Source: Lachnospiraceae bacterium UBA5899 (lineage in GTDB: Bacteria; Bacillota; Clostridia; Lachnospirales; Lachnospiraceae). From it: a DNA stretch of 44,275 nt. The stretch's first letter is position 1; each line of letters starts with the position of its first letter. The notes under the pieces were generated by a model, which saw only the letters and a list, made by a program, of their open reading frames with translations, searched no databases and was not told the origin of the DNA. The stretch spans positions 1-44,275 of the forward strand of contig DJEL01000041.1 of the NCBI GenBank assembly GCA_002432425.1. The letters are read 5' to 3'. The translations under genes were made by a program, and so were the position numbers. This document shows, in pieces, positions 21,646 through 31,101 of the stretch.

Positions 21646-22794
21646 ATGAAAAAAAGATTTGCAGTTTTACTGGCACTTTCCCTGACACTCGGCGTACTTG
21701 CCGGATGCGGAGATAAAACCAATACAGACGGTGGAAACACAACCGAGCCCCAGAGCGAATCCGCTATTGCAAGCGACACCACGACGACGGGATACGAAAG
21801 TGAAATTCCCGTGGTGGACGGCGATGTGGATGTACTCAGCAATGTCACCATGAGCAGTGATTACAAGGGATTGGATCTTTCCATTGCCAAGCAGGCGGAA
21901 GTAACGGATGAAGATGTGGAGAAAATTGCACTTCAGACTTATAACCAGGTAGGCGCCAAGAGCAATGTGGAAAGAACCGTGGTAGAAAGCGGAGATACCG
22001 TAAACATTGATTTTGAAGGCAAAAAAGACGGCGCGGCATTTGATGGCGGTACTTCACAGGGCTACAATTTAACCATCGGCAGCGGCAGTTTTATTGAGGG
22101 TTTTGAAGACGGATTAATCGGTGTCAATGTAGGCGATACCGTAGATCTGAACCTGACTTTCCCGGAAGACTATCAGAATACCGACCTGGCAGGACAGGAT
22201 GTGGTATTTACCGTAACCGTAAACTTTATCTGCGCATCCAACAGCTCCGAAATGGTGGATTCCGAAATCGAAAGCTTTACGGACGGCGCTTATCACAATG
22301 TGCAGGAATTTTTGGATTTCTGCCGTGAATATCTGGAAGCCAGCGCCAAGTACAATTACGGTGTGGCAAAGGAAAATGCGGTTATTTCCCAGCTTGACGA
22401 CATTGCAACCGTAAGTGCGCTGCCCAAGTCCTTAGTAGACAAATATTCCTTACAGCTTACTTCCACCCTGGAAACACAGGCTGCCAACTACGGCGTGGAC
22501 ATTGATACCTACAGCATGTATGCCAATAGCATGGATTCCCAGACCTATATCCGGATGTCTGCCGAAAACAGCGCCAGACAGAGCATGATTTTCCAGTACA
22601 TTGCGGCAAAGGAAAACTTAAGCATCGACGATGATGAACTGGAAGAAAAGCTGACCGAAATGGCAAGTGAAAACAACTACGACACCGTAGAGGATATGCT
22701 GGGCGACAGAGATAAAGAAGAGTTCCGTGATTATTTCCTGTACGAAAAGGTTGTAGATTTTATTTACGATAACGGCAATGTTACCGAATATTAA
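21646..22794 (+). CDS. Extracytoplasmic trigger-factor-like lipoprotein with FKBP domain
   Basis: 382 residues. ATG 21646 is used because AATGAGG lies 6 nt upstream; the ATG inside that site (21634) is unlikely. Lipoprotein signal with lipobox VLAGC (Cys 21), then a Ser/Thr/Glu-rich linker. An FKBP-type peptidyl-prolyl isomerase domain covers about residues 100-195 (SGDTVNIDFEGKKDGAAFDG, GSGSFIEGFEDGLIGVNVGD, FPEDYQNTDLAGQDVVFTV), followed by a helical segment like the trigger factor C-terminal chaperone arms (NSARQSMIFQYIAAKENLSI, DDELEEKLTEMASENNYDTVEDML). The ribosome-binding N-terminal domain of trigger factor is absent, replaced by the lipid anchor. I infer a folding factor for exported proteins outside the membrane. 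Confidence 0.82.
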   Translation: MKKRFAVLLALSLTLGVLAGCGDKTNTDGGNTTEPQSESAIASDTTTTGYESEIPVVDGDVDVLSNVTMSSDYKGLDLSIAKQAEVTDEDVEKIALQTYNQVGAKSNVERTVVESGDTVNIDFEGKKDGAAFDGGTSQGYNLTIGSGSFIEGFEDGLIGVNVGDTVDLNLTFPEDYQNTDLAGQDVVFTVTVNFICASNSSEMVDSEIESFTDGAYHNVQEFLDFCREYLEASAKYNYGVAKENAVISQLDDIATVSALPKSLVDKYSLQLTSTLETQAANYGVDIDTYSMYANSMDSQTYIRMSAENSARQSMIFQYIAAKENLSIDDDELEEKLTEMASENNYDTVEDMLGDRDKEEFRDYFLYEKVVDFIYDNGNVTEY

Positions 22795-22812
22795 AGAAAG
22801 AGGAGCAGAGAG

Positions 22813-24204
22813 ATGGAGTTAACAGATATCAGAGATTTATATCGTGCCAGAGAAAGCTTTATTGGCAAAGAAGTAACCGTAGGCGGCTGGATACGCAGCA
22901 ACCGTGATTCCAAGACATTCGGTTTCATCGTCATCAACGACGGTACTTATTTTGAAACCCTTCAGGTAGTATACAGCGACAAGCTTGCAAACTTTGCAGA
23001 GCTGACCAAGCTAAACATCGGCTCCGCAGTTGTGGTAAAGGGCACCATCGTGGCAACACCCGATGCCAAGCAGCCGTTTGAAATGCAGGCGGAGGAGGCT
23101 TTTGTAGAAGGAGAGTCCACTTCTGATTATCCTCTGCAGAAAAAGCGTCACAGCTTTGAATATCTGCGTACCATTCCCCATCTCCGTCCCAGAACCAACA
23201 CCTTCCAGGCAGTGTTCCGGGTTCGTTCCCTGATTGCTTATGCAATCCATATGTTCTTCCAGGAGAGAGGCTTTGTTTATGTGCATACACCGCTCATTAC
23301 CGGAAGCGACTGTGAGGGTGCCGGTGAAATGTTCCAGGTAACCACCATGGATCTGAACAACGTTCCCAAGACAGAGGACGGTGCCGTTGATTACAGCAAG
23401 GACTTCTTCGGCAAGCCCACCAACCTGACCGTAAGCGGACAGTTAAACGTAGAGACTTTTGCTTTTGCATTTAAGAATGTATATACTTTCGGGCCCACTT
23501 TCCGTGCGGAAAACTCCAACACCACCCGCCATGCGGCTGAGTTCTGGATGATTGAGCCGGAAATGGCATTTGCGGACCTGACAGACGACATGGTGCTGGC
23601 AGAAAGCATGTTAAAGTATGTAATCCGTTATGTGCTGGAAAATGCACCTGCGGAAATGGCATTCTTCAACCAGTATGTGGATAAGGGACTGATTGAAAGA
23701 CTGCAGCATGTGGTTAATTCCGACTTCGGTCATGTTACCTACACCGATGCTATCAAGATTTTGGAAAAACACAACGATGAATTCGAATATAAGGTATTTT
23801 GGGGCTGCGATTTACAGACCGAGCATGAAAGATACCTGACCGAGAAGGAATTCAAGCGTCCGGTATTCGTAACCGATTATCCGAAGGAAATCAAGGCATT
23901 CTACATGAAGTTAAACGATGACGGCAAGACCGTTGCCGCTATGGACTGCTTAGTACCCGGTATCGGTGAAATCATCGGCGGCAGCCAGAGAGAGGATAAG
24001 TTAGAGCTCTTAGAGCAGAGAATGGATGAACTGGGACTGAAGAAGGAAGATTACGATTTCTATCTTGACCTCCGCAGATACGGTTCCGTGCGTCATGCCG
24101 GCTTTGGTCTGGGCTTTGAAAGATGCGTTATGTATCTGACCGGAATGGGCAACATCCGCGACGTTATCCCGTTCCCCAGAACCGTAAACAACTGCGAACT
24201 GTAA
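22813..24204 (+). CDS. asnS: Asparaginyl-tRNA synthetase
   Basis: 463 residues. Class IIb synthetase that charges tRNA-Asn. N-terminal OB-fold anticodon-binding domain (VTVGGWIRSNRDSKTFGFIVINDGT), then the catalytic core: motif 1 region (HMFFQERGFVYVHTPLITGSDCEGAGEMFQV), motif 2 (FGPTFRAENSNTTRHAAEFW) and motif 3 (GFGLGFERCVMYLTGM, then NIRDVIPFPRT). The residues fit the asparaginyl rather than the aspartyl branch. ATG 22813 follows AAGAGGAGC, only 18 bp after the lipoprotein gene, so the two are probably co-transcribed. There is no T-box leader, and no room for one. Confidence 0.97.
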   Translation: MELTDIRDLYRARESFIGKEVTVGGWIRSNRDSKTFGFIVINDGTYFETLQVVYSDKLANFAELTKLNIGSAVVVKGTIVATPDAKQPFEMQAEEAFVEGESTSDYPLQKKRHSFEYLRTIPHLRPRTNTFQAVFRVRSLIAYAIHMFFQERGFVYVHTPLITGSDCEGAGEMFQVTTMDLNNVPKTEDGAVDYSKDFFGKPTNLTVSGQLNVETFAFAFKNVYTFGPTFRAENSNTTRHAAEFWMIEPEMAFADLTDDMVLAESMLKYVIRYVLENAPAEMAFFNQYVDKGLIERLQHVVNSDFGHVTYTDAIKILEKHNDEFEYKVFWGCDLQTEHERYLTEKEFKRPVFVTDYPKEIKAFYMKLNDDGKTVAAMDCLVPGIGEIIGGSQREDKLELLEQRMDELGLKKEDYDFYLDLRRYGSVRHAGFGLGFERCVMYLTGMGNIRDVIPFPRTVNNCEL

Positions 24205-24212
24205 TGAAAGAA

Positions 24213-24236
24213 GGGGAAGTGTTTTTACACTGCCCC
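24213..24236. repeat. Hairpin between asnS and the NlpC/P60 gene
   Basis: GGGGAAGTGT (24213-24222), loop TTTT and ACACTGCCCC (24227-24236) form a 10-bp stem with one mismatch, 8 nt after the asnS stop. No T-run follows; it may slow or partly stop transcription or protect an RNA end. A second short CCCTGCGGG hairpin follows it. Confidence 0.45.
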
Positions 24237-24264
24237 GACTGCCCTGCGGGTGGGAAGGAGACCA

Positions 24265-25416
24265 ATGAAAAAGACAGCCAAAAGACTTATAAACTGTATA
24301 TTGGTATGTGCCATACTTTTTGGTGCGGTGCTTCCTGCGTATGCAACCTCCATCGGGGAAATCCAGGAGAACATCAAAAACCACCAGGGGCAGCTTTCCA
24401 ATATCAACGACAACATTGCAGGACTTGAGGATGAACAGGATTTGCTGGAAGAGGAAATCTCCGATTTGGATGCGGAGCTCTTAAATACAATGGCGGAAAT
24501 CGGCGTCCTCGAGGAAAACATTGCCACCAAGGAAGCGGATATTGCGACCACGGAAGCTCTGTATGAAGAAGCAAAAGAAAAAGAAGAAACGCAGTATGCC
24601 GCCATGGTCAGTCAGATTCAGTTCATGTATGAAACAGGCGAGACGGATTATCTGAACACCATTTTTTCCGCGTCTTCCTTCAGTGAAATTCTGAACAATG
24701 CCAGCTACATAGAGGCAGTTTACTCTTATGACAAGAAGCTTCTGGATGAATACGAGGCTTCCCGTGTGGAAACAAAGGAAATCTGGGACCAGCTTGAGGC
24801 TGACAAGGCAGCACTTTTAGTGGATAAACAGTCCATGGAAGAACAGAAGGTGCAGCTTGACGGTCTGCTTGCGGAAAAGAAAAAACAGTCCGCGGACTTT
24901 GATGCGCAGATCGCCAAGGCAAGACAGGAGGCCAAGGCTCTGACGGCAAAGATCAAACGGGAGCAGTCCGACTTAAAGAAGCTGCAGGATGCACAGAAAA
25001 GAAGCAATGCGGCAAACGGCACCTACACGGTCAATACGAATGTAGCGGAAATCATTAACAATGCCAAGGGAAGTGAATTGGGAAAACAGATTGCCAGGTA
25101 CGGCTGCCAGTTTATCGGGAACCCGTATGTAGCGGGTGGTACCAGCCTGACAAAGGGTGCAGACTGTTCCGGCTTTACCTACCGTATTTACAGTGATTTT
25201 AATTATTCCATTCCCCGTACATCCTATTCCCAGCGGAGTGCGGGTGAGGAAGTTTCCTATGAAATTGCCCAGCCGGGCGATTTAATCTGCTACGACGGTC
25301 ATGTGGCGCTCTATATCGGCGGCGGCTACATTGTGCATGCCAGCAGCGCAAGAACCGGCATCAAGGTAAGCAAGGCAACCTACAGAACCATTTTGTCGGT
25401 AAGAAGAATTTTGTAG
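24265..25416 (+). CDS. Secreted NlpC/P60 peptidoglycan endopeptidase with coiled coil
   Basis: 383 residues from ATG 24265, behind GAAGGAG. Signal peptide (CILVCAILFGAVLPAYA, cleavage near residue 27), then about 230 residues of coiled coil (EIQENIKNHQGQLSNINDN, EDEQDLLEEEISDLDAELL, ending around LKKLQDAQKRSN), then a C-terminal NlpC/P60 domain with all three catalytic residues: Cys301 in GADCSGF, His346 in YDGHVALYIG and His358 in GYIVHASS. It should cut peptide stems in the cell wall, probably between D-Glu and the diamino acid. The coiled coil resembles that of cell-separation hydrolases of the PcsB/CwlO type, which are switched on by FtsEX; that link is inference. It lies 13 bp before the next gene. 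Confidence 0.92.
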   Translation: MKKTAKRLINCILVCAILFGAVLPAYATSIGEIQENIKNHQGQLSNINDNIAGLEDEQDLLEEEISDLDAELLNTMAEIGVLEENIATKEADIATTEALYEEAKEKEETQYAAMVSQIQFMYETGETDYLNTIFSASSFSEILNNASYIEAVYSYDKKLLDEYEASRVETKEIWDQLEADKAALLVDKQSMEEQKVQLDGLLAEKKKQSADFDAQIAKARQEAKALTAKIKREQSDLKKLQDAQKRSNAANGTYTVNTNVAEIINNAKGSELGKQIARYGCQFIGNPYVAGGTSLTKGADCSGFTYRIYSDFNYSIPRTSYSQRSAGEEVSYEIAQPGDLICYDGHVALYIGGGYIVHASSARTGIKVSKATYRTILSVRRIL

Positions 25417-25429
25417 GGAAAGGTTTAGT

Positions 25430-27163
25430 ATGAAATTTCATAAAAAAGAAATAGCAAAAACGGTACTGGCTTTTTTAGTACCGATTTTTGTGTTTTATCT
25501 GTTTGAATGGTTTACCCACAATCCGTTTAAGGATATGCGGACGGGTATCCAGATTTACAACATTATTTTCTTTGAGTTACTGATGGTATTGTTTTACACG
25601 GTAACCGGCAGACTGCGGATTGCCCTCCTTCTGGAAACAGGCATCTTTTTTGTATACGGTCTTGCCAATTATTTTGTATTGAAGTTCCGCTCACAGCCCA
25701 TCCAGCCATGGGATTTTTATTCCATCGGCACGGCGTTAAGCGTGGCGGACAATTTTTCCTATACTCTGACAACCCGGGCGCTGGCAGCCATGATAGGATT
25801 TGCCCTGCTTGCGGTGGTGATTATTCTGTTTGGAAAGAATAAACTGAAAAAGGGCTGGATATTCCGCAGTGTCAGTGCATTAAGTGCGCTGGTGCTTTTG
25901 GGTGTGTATATCAATCTGCTTCACAATGAGGAATTCGTGGAGCAGGACATCAAGATGTACGACAAGCTGTTTACCCCGACGACCATGAGCTACAAGGACG
26001 GTACGGCGGTGGCATTTCTTCTGGAGCTGCAGTACATTGATGTGGATGTGCCGGACGGCTACGATGCGGAGGAAGAAGCGGCGCTTCTTGCCGAAAAATC
26101 CGTAGGAGAGGTGACTGACAGACCCAATATTATTGTCATTATGGACGAAGCGTTTTCCGACCCGGCGGTGCTGGGCGAGGTAGATGCCAACATGGACTAC
26201 ATGCCGTTCGTACATTCCTTGCAGAACGGTGCGGAAAATACCATTACCGGAAAACTGCATGTATCGGTTAAGGGCGGCAACACCGCCAATACGGAATTTG
26301 AATTTTTAACCGGCAATACCATGGCATTTCTCCCCCAGGGAAGTGTGGCATATCAGCAGTATATCCATGAGGAAACCGAGTCGCTGGCTTCTTACCTTAA
26401 GTCCCTTGGCTATACCACAAGAGCCGCACACCCCTACAAGGCTTCCGGCTGGGACAGGGAAACGGTATATCCGCTGCTGGGATTTGAACGGGCGGATTTC
26501 ATAGACAGCTTTCCCCAGACAGGCAGGCTCAGAAGCTATGTCAGCGATGAAACGGCATTTAACTTTATTAAGAGAGCCTACGAGAAAAAAGGAAGCGACC
26601 CCTTATTTTTCTTTGAAGTAACCATGCAGAACCATTCCGGCTACACGGATAAATTCGATAACTTCACACCGGATGTGGCATTGAAGGATGGCGGAACGGA
26701 CGCCATCAATACCTATCTGTCCCTGATGAAGCAGACGGATACGGCGCTCGAAAGTCTGGTGCGGTATTTCTCCGAGCAGGAGGAAAAGACCATCATTGTT
26801 TTCTTTGGCGACCACCAGCCCACGGACTCCGTGGTGGAACCGGTGCTTCAGGCAAACGGCAAATCCGGTGCAACCCTGACGGACGAAGAACAGAAGGAAC
26901 GGTATGTGGTGCCTTTTATCATCTGGGCAAACTACGACATTGCGGAAGAACAGGACGTGGAAATCAGTGCCAATTATTTATCCGGTAAAGTGATGCAGAC
27001 GGCGGGGCTTCCCCTGTCGCCCTATCAGCAGTATTTAGAGGAGTTCCGGCAGGAAATTCCCGTTATCTCCGCAGAGGAAACCCGGTATGCGGATGAGTCC
27101 GGTTCAGGGGAGGATACGTTACTTTCTTATCAGAAATTGCAGTATTACATGTTGTTTCAATAA
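25430..27163 (+). CDS. LTA synthase-like membrane sulfatase-fold phosphoglycerol transferase
   Basis: 577 residues. N-terminal membrane part of four to five segments (residues about 8-165), then an extracellular alkaline-phosphatase/sulfatase-type domain. The metal and catalytic pattern is present: RPNIIVIMDEAFSD (Glu240), the Thr nucleophile in VKGGNTANTEFEFLTG (about Thr285), SGWDRETVYPLLGF, MQNHSGYTD and IIVFFGDHQP. The family transfers glycerol-phosphate or related groups from phosphatidylglycerol onto surface polymers. LtaS of Staphylococcus is the best-known member, but the exact polymer here cannot be told. The start follows AAAGG and lies 13 bp after the NlpC/P60 gene, so wall hydrolase and polymer synthase are probably one operon. 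Confidence 0.88.
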   Translation: MKFHKKEIAKTVLAFLVPIFVFYLFEWFTHNPFKDMRTGIQIYNIIFFELLMVLFYTVTGRLRIALLLETGIFFVYGLANYFVLKFRSQPIQPWDFYSIGTALSVADNFSYTLTTRALAAMIGFALLAVVIILFGKNKLKKGWIFRSVSALSALVLLGVYINLLHNEEFVEQDIKMYDKLFTPTTMSYKDGTAVAFLLELQYIDVDVPDGYDAEEEAALLAEKSVGEVTDRPNIIVIMDEAFSDPAVLGEVDANMDYMPFVHSLQNGAENTITGKLHVSVKGGNTANTEFEFLTGNTMAFLPQGSVAYQQYIHEETESLASYLKSLGYTTRAAHPYKASGWDRETVYPLLGFERADFIDSFPQTGRLRSYVSDETAFNFIKRAYEKKGSDPLFFFEVTMQNHSGYTDKFDNFTPDVALKDGGTDAINTYLSLMKQTDTALESLVRYFSEQEEKTIIVFFGDHQPTDSVVEPVLQANGKSGATLTDEEQKERYVVPFIIWANYDIAEEQDVEISANYLSGKVMQTAGLPLSPYQQYLEEFRQEIPVISAEETRYADESGSGEDTLLSYQKLQYYMLFQ

Positions 27164-27176
27164 ACTTATAACAGGT

Positions 27177-27195
27177 AACAATACGGGGTATTGTT
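27177..27195. repeat. 8-bp hairpin upstream of the GH5 gene
   Basis: AACAATAC (27177-27184), loop GGG, GTATTGTT (27188-27195) is a perfect hairpin ending 10 nt before the strong AGGAGGGG site of the cellulase gene. No T-run follows. It may influence translation or transcript stability. Confidence 0.4.
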
Positions 27196-27222
27196 ATGCA
27201 AAAACAGGAGGGGCACAGGCGA

Positions 27223-28899
27223 ATGAAGAAAAAAACAGGTCTGATTTTGGTCATTACCGGAGCGGTACTCTGCGTGGTCGGAGTAGTACTTCTGATACTG
27301 GCATACGGTAAGTTTAACCAGGCAAACAAGTTCTTGACGGCGGACGGCAGCGCAGAAACCAAGGTGACTGCGGAAGCGGAAACGCAGCCTGCAGAGGAAA
27401 ACGGCGAGAGCACACCGGCGGAAAATAACGCAGGTGACAACAAAGGCGAAACGGAGAACGACGGCAGGGACGAAAGCCTGATTGACCCGGAAAACGATAA
27501 GGATGCGGAGACAAAGACAGCGGATTATGACCTGGCAGCACCTTCCGTATGCGGTGCCCTTTCGGTGGACGGTACCCAGCTTGTGGACGAAAACGGCAAT
27601 CCGGTGCAGCTTAAGGGCATCAGTACCCACGGCATCGGCTGGTTCCCCGCATACGTGAACCAGAATGCATTCCGCCAGTTCCGGAACGAGTGGAATGTAA
27701 ATGTCATGCGTCTTGCCATGTATACCCATGAAAACAGCGGTTACTGTACCGACGGCAATAAAGAAGACTTGAAAAATATTGTGAAGCGCGGCGTCCAGTA
27801 TGCAACCGACAACGATATGTATGTGATTATCGACTGGCATGTGCTGAATGAGAACAGCCCGTTAGTCTATGAGGACGAAGCCAAGAAATTCTTTGAGGAA
27901 ATGGCAAAAACCTATGCCGACCAGAACAATGTTCTCTATGAAATCTGCAACGAGCCCTGCGGCGGCACAAGCTGGAGCGATGTAAAGAAGTATGCGGAGG
28001 ACATCATTCCCATTATTCGCAAGTACGATGACGATGCCATCATTATTGTAGGTACCCCCAACTGGTCCCAGCGCGTGGACGAAGCGGCGGCGGACCCGAT
28101 TACCGGCTACGACAACATTATGTACACCCTGCATTTTTATGCGGCAACCCACAAGGACGATTTGCGCAACACCATGGTAAATGCCATTAAGGCAGGTCTG
28201 CCTGTATTTATCAGTGAGTTCAGCATCTGCGATGCCAGCGGAAACGGCGGCGTGGATTATGACCAGGCACAGAAGTGGATGGATGTGATTAACGAATACG
28301 GCATCAGCTATGTGGCATGGAACCTTTCCAATAAGAGCGAAACCTCTGCGTTAATCAGCAGCTCCTGCAACAAGACTTCCGATTTTACGGAGAGCGATTT
28401 AAGCGAGACGGGAAAATGGCTTTATAAGACCCTGACCGGCAACAGCACCGTGGGCAACTCCAAGGATGCCGCAAAGAACAGCCAGAACAACAGCAATAAC
28501 GGACAGAGCAGTAACAGCGGACAGAATAACAACAACGGAAACAATCAGAATAACGGCGGCAGCCAGAACAACGACGGACAGAGTTTCTCCTTTACGAGCA
28601 GCGGCTTAAACGGAACCGCAACCTTAAAGAGCAGTTGGGAGGACGGCGGCAAGACCTGCTATCAGTTTGACGTGAAGCTGGAAAATCCCGGAAGTTCCGA
28701 CACCAGCCAGTGGGCAATCGACATTCACTTCAGCGGTGATATCGCTTTTTCCAGCGGCTGGAGCGGCAAATATTCCGCAAACGGAAATACCCTGCATGTA
28801 ACCAATGAAAGCTACAACGGCGTAATTCCCGCAGGCGGAAGCATTTCAGACATCGGCTTTATGATTACCGGACCGTCCGGTCTTACGGTAACGCCGTAA
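27223..28899 (+). CDS. Membrane-anchored GH5 cellulase with CBM2-like module
   Basis: 558 residues. ATG 27223 is chosen because AGGAGGGG lies 9 nt before it; ATG 27196 has no site. One N-terminal membrane segment (GLILVITGAVLCVVGVVLLI), an acidic Glu/Thr linker, then a GH5 catalytic domain (about residues 108-425): GISTHGIGWFPAYVNQNAF, VNVMRLAMY, IIDWHVL, the acid/base Glu244 in EICNEPCGG, HFYAATHK, and the nucleophile Glu332 in FISEFSICDASG. A linker rich in Asn, Gln and Ser follows, then a C-terminal CBM2-type module (TCYQFDVKLENPG, WAIDIHFSG, VIPAGGSISDIGFMITGP). It probably cleaves beta-1,4-glucan or a related polymer while staying on the cell surface. Its last 54 bases overlap the opposite-strand transglutaminase gene. 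Confidence 0.92.
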   Translation: MKKKTGLILVITGAVLCVVGVVLLILAYGKFNQANKFLTADGSAETKVTAEAETQPAEENGESTPAENNAGDNKGETENDGRDESLIDPENDKDAETKTADYDLAAPSVCGALSVDGTQLVDENGNPVQLKGISTHGIGWFPAYVNQNAFRQFRNEWNVNVMRLAMYTHENSGYCTDGNKEDLKNIVKRGVQYATDNDMYVIIDWHVLNENSPLVYEDEAKKFFEEMAKTYADQNNVLYEICNEPCGGTSWSDVKKYAEDIIPIIRKYDDDAIIIVGTPNWSQRVDEAAADPITGYDNIMYTLHFYAATHKDDLRNTMVNAIKAGLPVFISEFSICDASGNGGVDYDQAQKWMDVINEYGISYVAWNLSNKSETSALISSSCNKTSDFTESDLSETGKWLYKTLTGNSTVGNSKDAAKNSQNNSNNGQSSNSGQNNNNGNNQNNGGSQNNDGQSFSFTSSGLNGTATLKSSWEDGGKTCYQFDVKLENPGSSDTSQWAIDIHFSGDIAFSSGWSGKYSANGNTLHVTNESYNGVIPAGGSISDIGFMITGPSGLTVTP

Positions 28900-31101
28900 A
28901 GCCTTGCAGGCGGAAGCGTAATTCTCACAGAGCTGTTTCTGCGTGATGGGCGCTACAAAGCCCGGCGCATACAAAATCTGCTCTGCATAATGACACAGAC
29001 AGGAAATATCACACCCTATGGACAGGAAGAGTTCGGAAAGTTCATGGGGTGTTTTACTTTTTAAATTTTCCCGGAAAACACGGTTTCCCTTTTTTAACAG
29101 GCGCTTATAGGCTAACAACGTGCCGTAGGGAACGGAAGTAACGTGAAGCCGGATACGGAACGCCCATTCCGTAAGAAGGGGCAGCAGGAACCGTAAAACG
29201 GAGGCGAGCACTGTCAGAACCACAAGGAAAAGGGCGATTACCGCCATTAAGTCGTAGTCCATGCGAAGCCGGGATAAAAAGCGCAGAGGACTGCCGTTTC
29301 CCGTAGAAGCAACCGTGGGTTCAAATACCATCCAGCCGATATTCTGGATAAATACCTCCGGAAAGGCATGGGAGTCACGGTTTTTAATGACATAACGGTT
29401 GCCGCCTTCCGCTTCGGGGGTGTATCCTTCCGCATAGCGGACGGTCAGTCCGGCGGCTCTGGCAAGCAGCACATAAGCGGAAGCAAAGTCCGAGCAGGTG
29501 CCGGTTTTTCCGGTAAACAGGAAATATTCCGGGGAATCATCCGGGGCACGATACTGCAAATCGTAAGTAAATCCGCCGGTTTGGAAAAAGGCTTCAATGG
29601 CGGCGGCTTTTTCATAGTCATTGGAAAGCCCGTCCGTCAGGGACAGCGCAAAATCCTTTAATTCCGAAGAAATTTCCGAAGTATTTTCCGCACACAACTC
29701 CCGGTAATAGTCGGCTTCAACCTGCTGGTGCAAGTAAGAGAAAGCCGTGTTGTACCAGACATCTTCGTTTTCCTGCAGCACATTGCGGAGGTCGGTCAGA
29801 AGCTTCAGGGATTCTTCGTTGTCAAAATCCACACCGCCTGCGTTTATCCAGAGATTGTAATAGATATAATCCGTGTAATAGGTGTAGGTATACCGGAAAT
29901 CCAACGGGTGAGCGCCGGCGGCGGAGGAAAAGGCGCCTCCGGGAGTTACCCGGCAGGAGTCCTGCAGTTCGCCCACATCCAGACTGATGACGTTGGAAGG
30001 AACGAGAAAATAAGCGGCTCCGAAATTCTCCGATTGGATATAGGTGGTCTGTAAGGCGCTTAAAGGAAGGTGCAGGTCAGCCACACCGCTTATATTGTGA
30101 GCCTCCAGAAAGCCCGGTTCATATTCTTCCGCCGCCAGCAGGGCAGAATGGAGGGAGGACAGGTTTTTGTACTGCTCCACAGTCTCCCAGCTTTCCGGCG
30201 TCGAATACGTGGTGGAATAGGTTTCGTCCGCATACCAGCGGTCTTTTGCAAAGTCATAATAATCAAAATTCTGGCGTTTCAAGTAGGAAGCGGTACTGCC
30301 GTAAAGGGAGTACATTTTCCGGTTGGACTGGCTTAAAAAGCCGGAAGCATCCCCAGAAAATTCGCTTAAGTCCGAAAAACTGTTTTCAATATCGGAGGAG
30401 GTGTCACCGCCCATGAACAGGTCTTCAAATTCATCGTAGTAAGGAGCTTCCTGCTGCTTGGGGATGGCGGATGCCACAAGGAAAATCAAAAGCATGAACA
30501 CGGCGCCGGAAGCAATCAGCGTGGCTCTTTTGGCGACTTTTCCCATATCCCGCAGGGAGTTACGGTGCAGGATAAAGACAGCCACATTGCAGAGGGCAAT
30601 GAGCACCAGACTTACGTTGTTGATTTCGGACATAACCTTCACATACAGCACACAGGGAATGAGGCTGATTAGGGTGAGGAAAAACATCCGGTACAGCACC
30701 TTGGAAAAGTAGTAAACGGTCACGGAAAAAAAGAACGTAAAGAACAGAAATAAGGAAATCAGAAAAAATACGGCACCTTCCGCATTGCTTCCCTTTGTCA
30801 GCATCCATTCCAGAAAGACCGCCTGGTAGGCGCTCATGCCGTAACGGGAAAAGAACATAAAGAGCCTTACCACAATAAAAAGCACAAATCCGAACAGAAC
30901 GGAACCGGTGAATTTATGCTTTTCCACAAAACTGCACAGGAAAAAATATGCGGCACAGATAAGCAGTGTACCGGGAATAAGAAACAGTGCGGCGGTTCCC
31001 GAAAAGGCATCATAGATGACAAACAGGGAAAAACACAGGGTAAGCACCAGGGCATAGGCGCCGCATTCAGTTTTGTGAGCGGAAAGAAAATCACGTATCA
31101 T
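28846..31101 (-). CDS. Membrane protein with extracellular transglutaminase-like domain
   Basis: 751 residues. Six or so N-terminal membrane segments (residues about 15-215), a long extracellular region, a transglutaminase core at about 530-600 with Cys536 in KTGTCSDFASAYVLLARAAGL and His578 in NRDSHAFPEVFI, with FEPT at the usual third-residue position, then one more membrane segment (VIALFLVVLTVLASVLRFLLPL) and a cytoplasmic helical tail. This is the standard third partner of MoxR and DUF58 operons; such systems are thought to act in envelope assembly or stress, and the enzymatic reaction is unproven. The start overlaps the DUF58 stop by 4 bp. The last 54 bases overlap the end of the convergent GH5 gene, which also encodes small hairpins there (28867-28881, 28883-28899). 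Confidence 0.9.
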   Translation of the reverse strand: MIRDFLSAHKTECGAYALVLTLCFSLFVIYDAFSGTAALFLIPGTLLICAAYFFLCSFVEKHKFTGSVLFGFVLFIVVRLFMFFSRYGMSAYQAVFLEWMLTKGSNAEGAVFFLISLFLFFTFFFSVTVYYFSKVLYRMFFLTLISLIPCVLYVKVMSEINNVSLVLIALCNVAVFILHRNSLRDMGKVAKRATLIASGAVFMLLIFLVASAIPKQQEAPYYDEFEDLFMGGDTSSDIENSFSDLSEFSGDASGFLSQSNRKMYSLYGSTASYLKRQNFDYYDFAKDRWYADETYSTTYSTPESWETVEQYKNLSSLHSALLAAEEYEPGFLEAHNISGVADLHLPLSALQTTYIQSENFGAAYFLVPSNVISLDVGELQDSCRVTPGGAFSSAAGAHPLDFRYTYTYYTDYIYYNLWINAGGVDFDNEESLKLLTDLRNVLQENEDVWYNTAFSYLHQQVEADYYRELCAENTSEISSELKDFALSLTDGLSNDYEKAAAIEAFFQTGGFTYDLQYRAPDDSPEYFLFTGKTGTCSDFASAYVLLARAAGLTVRYAEGYTPEAEGGNRYVIKNRDSHAFPEVFIQNIGWMVFEPTVASTGNGSPLRFLSRLRMDYDLMAVIALFLVVLTVLASVLRFLLPLLTEWAFRIRLHVTSVPYGTLLAYKRLLKKGNRVFRENLKSKTPHELSELFLSIGCDISCLCHYAEQILYAPGFVAPITQKQLCENYASACKALRRYRKTGRSGNHKADV

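Noticed and set aside
22795..22812. T-box leader for asnS
   Set aside because: The gap to the upstream gene is only 18 bp, leaving no room for a T-box.
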